This document shows, piece by piece, positions 16,140 to 17,669 of a stretch of 17,669 nucleotides of DNA. The notes below the pieces were generated by a model. That model was not told the DNA's origin. It did not search any database and saw only the letters and a program-made list of their open reading frames with translations. The DNA comes from DATLGB01 sp038258425 (GTDB lineage Bacteria > Actinomycetota > Thermoleophilia > Solirubrobacterales > Solirubrobacteraceae): NCBI GenBank assembly GCA_038258425.1, contig JBBSPV010000060.1, positions 1 through 17,669 on the forward strand, in the 5' to 3' direction. Each line of letters starts with the position of its first letter. The first letter of the stretch is position 1. The position numbers and the translations under genes are program-made.

Positions 16140-17174
16140 TCAAGCGGCGAGCGCGGCGAGCGTCCGCAGCTGCGCCATCCGGTCCTCGGGCGTCCAGGCC
16201 ATGGGCGAGCACAGCAGCGTCGTGACGCCCGCGTCGCGGTAGGCGGCCAGGCGGTCGCGGACGCGGTCCGCCGGGCCGCACAGGGCGACCGCGTCGATGA
16301 GCTCGGGCGGCAGCGCGGCCATCGCGTCCTCCTTGCGTCCCTCGAGGTAGAGGTCCTGCACCTCGCGGGCGGCGTCGGCGAAGCCGTAGGCCTCGACGAG
16401 CGACTTGTAGAAGTTCTGCTTGCGCGACCCCATGCCGCCGACGTAGAGCGCGACGTAGCCGCGCATCGCGTCGCGCGCGGCGTCGAGGTCGTCGTCGATG
16501 CGGACGGTGACGGTCGGCGCGAGCTCGAAGCCGTCCGGGCGCCCGCCGGCGCGCGCCCATCCGGCTTCGAGCGAGGGTCGGAACTCATCCATGTGCTCCG
16601 GGGCGACGAGCACGGGCAGCCAGCCGTCGCAGATCTCGGCCGCCAGCTCGGTGTTGCGCGGCCCGATCGCCGCGAGGACGATCGGCAGCCGCTCCTGCAG
16701 GGGCGCGATGGTGAGCTTGAGGGCCTTGCCCGGCCCGTCGGGCAGCGGCAGGGTCAGGGTGTCGCCGTCGTAGGCCAGGCGCTCGCGGCGCAGGGCCATC
16801 CGCACGACGGCGACGTAGTCGCGCGTCCGCGCCAGCTGACGGGCGAACCGCACCCCGTGCCAGCCCTCGGAGACCTGGGGTCCGCTCGTGCCGAGGCCGA
16901 GCGTGAAGCGCCCGCCCGACAGGTGGTCGAGCGTCGCGGCCGTCATGGCGGTCATCGCGGCCGACCGGCCGGGGATCTGCATGATCCCGGCGCCGAGCCG
17001 GATGGTCGACGTCCGCGCGGCCAGCCAGGCGAGCACCGTCGCCGCGTCCGAGCCGTAGGCCTCGGCGGCCCAGACGGAGTCGAAGCCGAGTCGCTCGGCC
17101 TCCAGTACGGCCGAGAGCTGCTCCTCCGTCGAGGGGCCCAGGCCCCAGTACCCGAGCGCGAGGCCGAGCTTCAC
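16140..17174 (-). CDS. LLM-class F420-dependent oxidoreductase, Rv3520c-like
   Basis: A luciferase-like monooxygenase-fold TIM-barrel enzyme predicted to use coenzyme F420 for hydride transfer. From GTG 17174 it has 344 residues. The N-terminus KLGLALGYWG, SVWAAEAYGSDA (33-44), LDHLSGGRFTLGLG (82-95), SEGWHG, AAEICDGWLP and LYVGGMG match, from memory, the TIGR03559/Rv3520c family of LLM enzymes. The physiological substrate of that family is not established. The start is chosen because the barrel's first strand begins there; an upstream extension in the same frame has no family character. It heads a minus-strand group with the glycosyltransferase and diverges from the ORF at 17241 across 66 bp. 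Confidence 0.92.
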   Translation of the reverse strand: MKLGLALGYWGLGPSTEEQLSAVLEAERLGFDSVWAAEAYGSDAATVLAWLAARTSTIRLGAGIMQIPGRSAAMTAMTAATLDHLSGGRFTLGLGTSGPQVSEGWHGVRFARQLARTRDYVAVVRMALRRERLAYDGDTLTLPLPDGPGKALKLTIAPLQERLPIVLAAIGPRNTELAAEICDGWLPVLVAPEHMDEFRPSLEAGWARAGGRPDGFELAPTVTVRIDDDLDAARDAMRGYVALYVGGMGSRKQNFYKSLVEAYGFADAAREVQDLYLEGRKEDAMAALPPELIDAVALCGPADRVRDRLAAYRDAGVTTLLCSPMAWTPEDRMAQLRTLAALAA

Positions 17175-17226
17175 GGGGGCGGCTGCAAGGTGGCGGTCAC
17201 GTCGGTCGGCGGGGGCGCGCGAGGAG

Positions 17227-17232
17227 TACGGT
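17227..17232 (+). promoter_or_regulatory. Putative -10 element before the 17241 ORF
   Basis: TACGGT, the same hexamer as at the lipoprotein gene, ends 8 bp before ATG 17241, again near leaderless spacing. GAGGAG at 17221-17226 is too far (14 bp) to be a usual Shine-Dalgarno site. Confidence 0.4.
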
Positions 17233-17240
17233 GAGCGCCG

Positions 17241-17669
17241 ATGCGCCCCGCGCGTGACGCTACCACCGACCTCCGCCACGCCATCGACTCCCTGCCGGTG
17301 CGCACGCGCGGGGCGATGCTCGACGGGATCCGCGCGCACCCGATCGTCGTCGGCGCCTACACGGACTCCGACGGCGGCATCTGCCCGATGCTGGCCGCCC
17401 ACCGCCACGGCGGCCGCACGACCCTGCTCGCCTTCGCGCGGGCCTGGGACCGCTACTCGGGGACGGGCCGGGTCCGCCGCGCGACCCGGCGGGAGCTGCG
17501 CACGCTCGAGGCCCACCTCGAGGCCTCGCTGCTCGCCGACGACGACTGCGACCTGGCAGCCGCCATCGCCGACCACGACGCGCTGCGGCGCCGCACCGTG
17601 GTCGCGCCCGAGCCCGACCTCCGACGCACCTACCCGCTGCTCGCCGCCCGCCGGCTGCGCCCGCGCCGC
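17241..17669 (+). CDS. Hypothetical protein, N-terminal part (runs off window)
   Basis: An open frame begins at ATG 17241 and has no stop in the remaining 143 codons, so the gene continues beyond the edge. The product starts MRPARDATTDLRHAIDSLP, then HPIVVGAYTDSDGGICPMLAAHRHGGRT, FARAWDRYSG and RELRTLEAHLEASLL. The composition looks like a real soluble protein, with mixed residues and non-random hydrophobic spacing. A -10-like hexamer precedes it. I have an impression of similar uncharacterised proteins in Thermoleophilia genomes but can name no domain or function. No signal peptide or membrane segment is seen. Confidence 0.7.
   Translation, partial: MRPARDATTDLRHAIDSLPVRTRGAMLDGIRAHPIVVGAYTDSDGGICPMLAAHRHGGRTTLLAFARAWDRYSGTGRVRRATRRELRTLEAHLEASLLADDDCDLAAAIADHDALRRRTVVAPEPDLRRTYPLLAARRLRPRR

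Overview
The window is about 17.7 kb of very GC-rich DNA with compact genes, many GTG starts and few Shine-Dalgarno sites. Gene content and protein character suggest an actinobacterium, most likely of the Thermoleophilia/Solirubrobacterales type: a Rv3520c-like F420-dependent oxidoreductase, the gene order recN - pyrG - Nudix - xerD also known from Mycobacterium tuberculosis, and a dgt-dnaG pair. The lineage is inferred from memory of such genomes, not from a search.

Layout. Positions 1-240 hold the end of a NuoL-like frame (complex I antiporter subunit) that breaks off abruptly where a 22-bp tandem repeat with a GGGCACGTGCCC core begins. Then, on the plus strand: recN (305-2023), pyrG (2114-3838), an M20 peptidase-T-like gene (3852-4994) and a Nudix hydrolase (5040-5576). 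Next is a head-to-head pair of secreted cell-wall proteins: a 3D-domain protein (minus, 5581-6429) and a polysaccharide deacetylase (plus, 6374-7729). Their best starts overlap. Plus-strand xerD, a small lipoprotein gene and mutM follow. A minus-strand glutaredoxin (10200-10460) diverges from recO, which is followed by dgt and dnaG. A tRNA-Asn(GTT) lies at 14112-14182.

The right end differs in character. Three genes run on the minus strand: an LLM-class F420-dependent oxidoreductase, then a GT1/UGT-type glycosyltransferase, then an HNH endonuclease with two helix-turn-helix repeats. The HNH gene ends 6 bp from the 3' end of the tRNA and is visibly less GC-rich than its surroundings. The window closes with a plus-strand conserved-looking ORF (17241 onward) that runs off the edge.

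Most of the window is core housekeeping: DNA repair and replication (recN, mutM, recO, dgt, dnaG, xerD), nucleotide synthesis and sanitation (pyrG, dgt, Nudix) and envelope maintenance. I see no CRISPR array, IS element or recognisable defence operon. The places most worth a second look are the repeat-interrupted nuoL remnant, the overlapping divergent export genes, the tRNA-linked HNH gene and the repeated occurrence of -10-like hexamers 6-8 bp before start codons.
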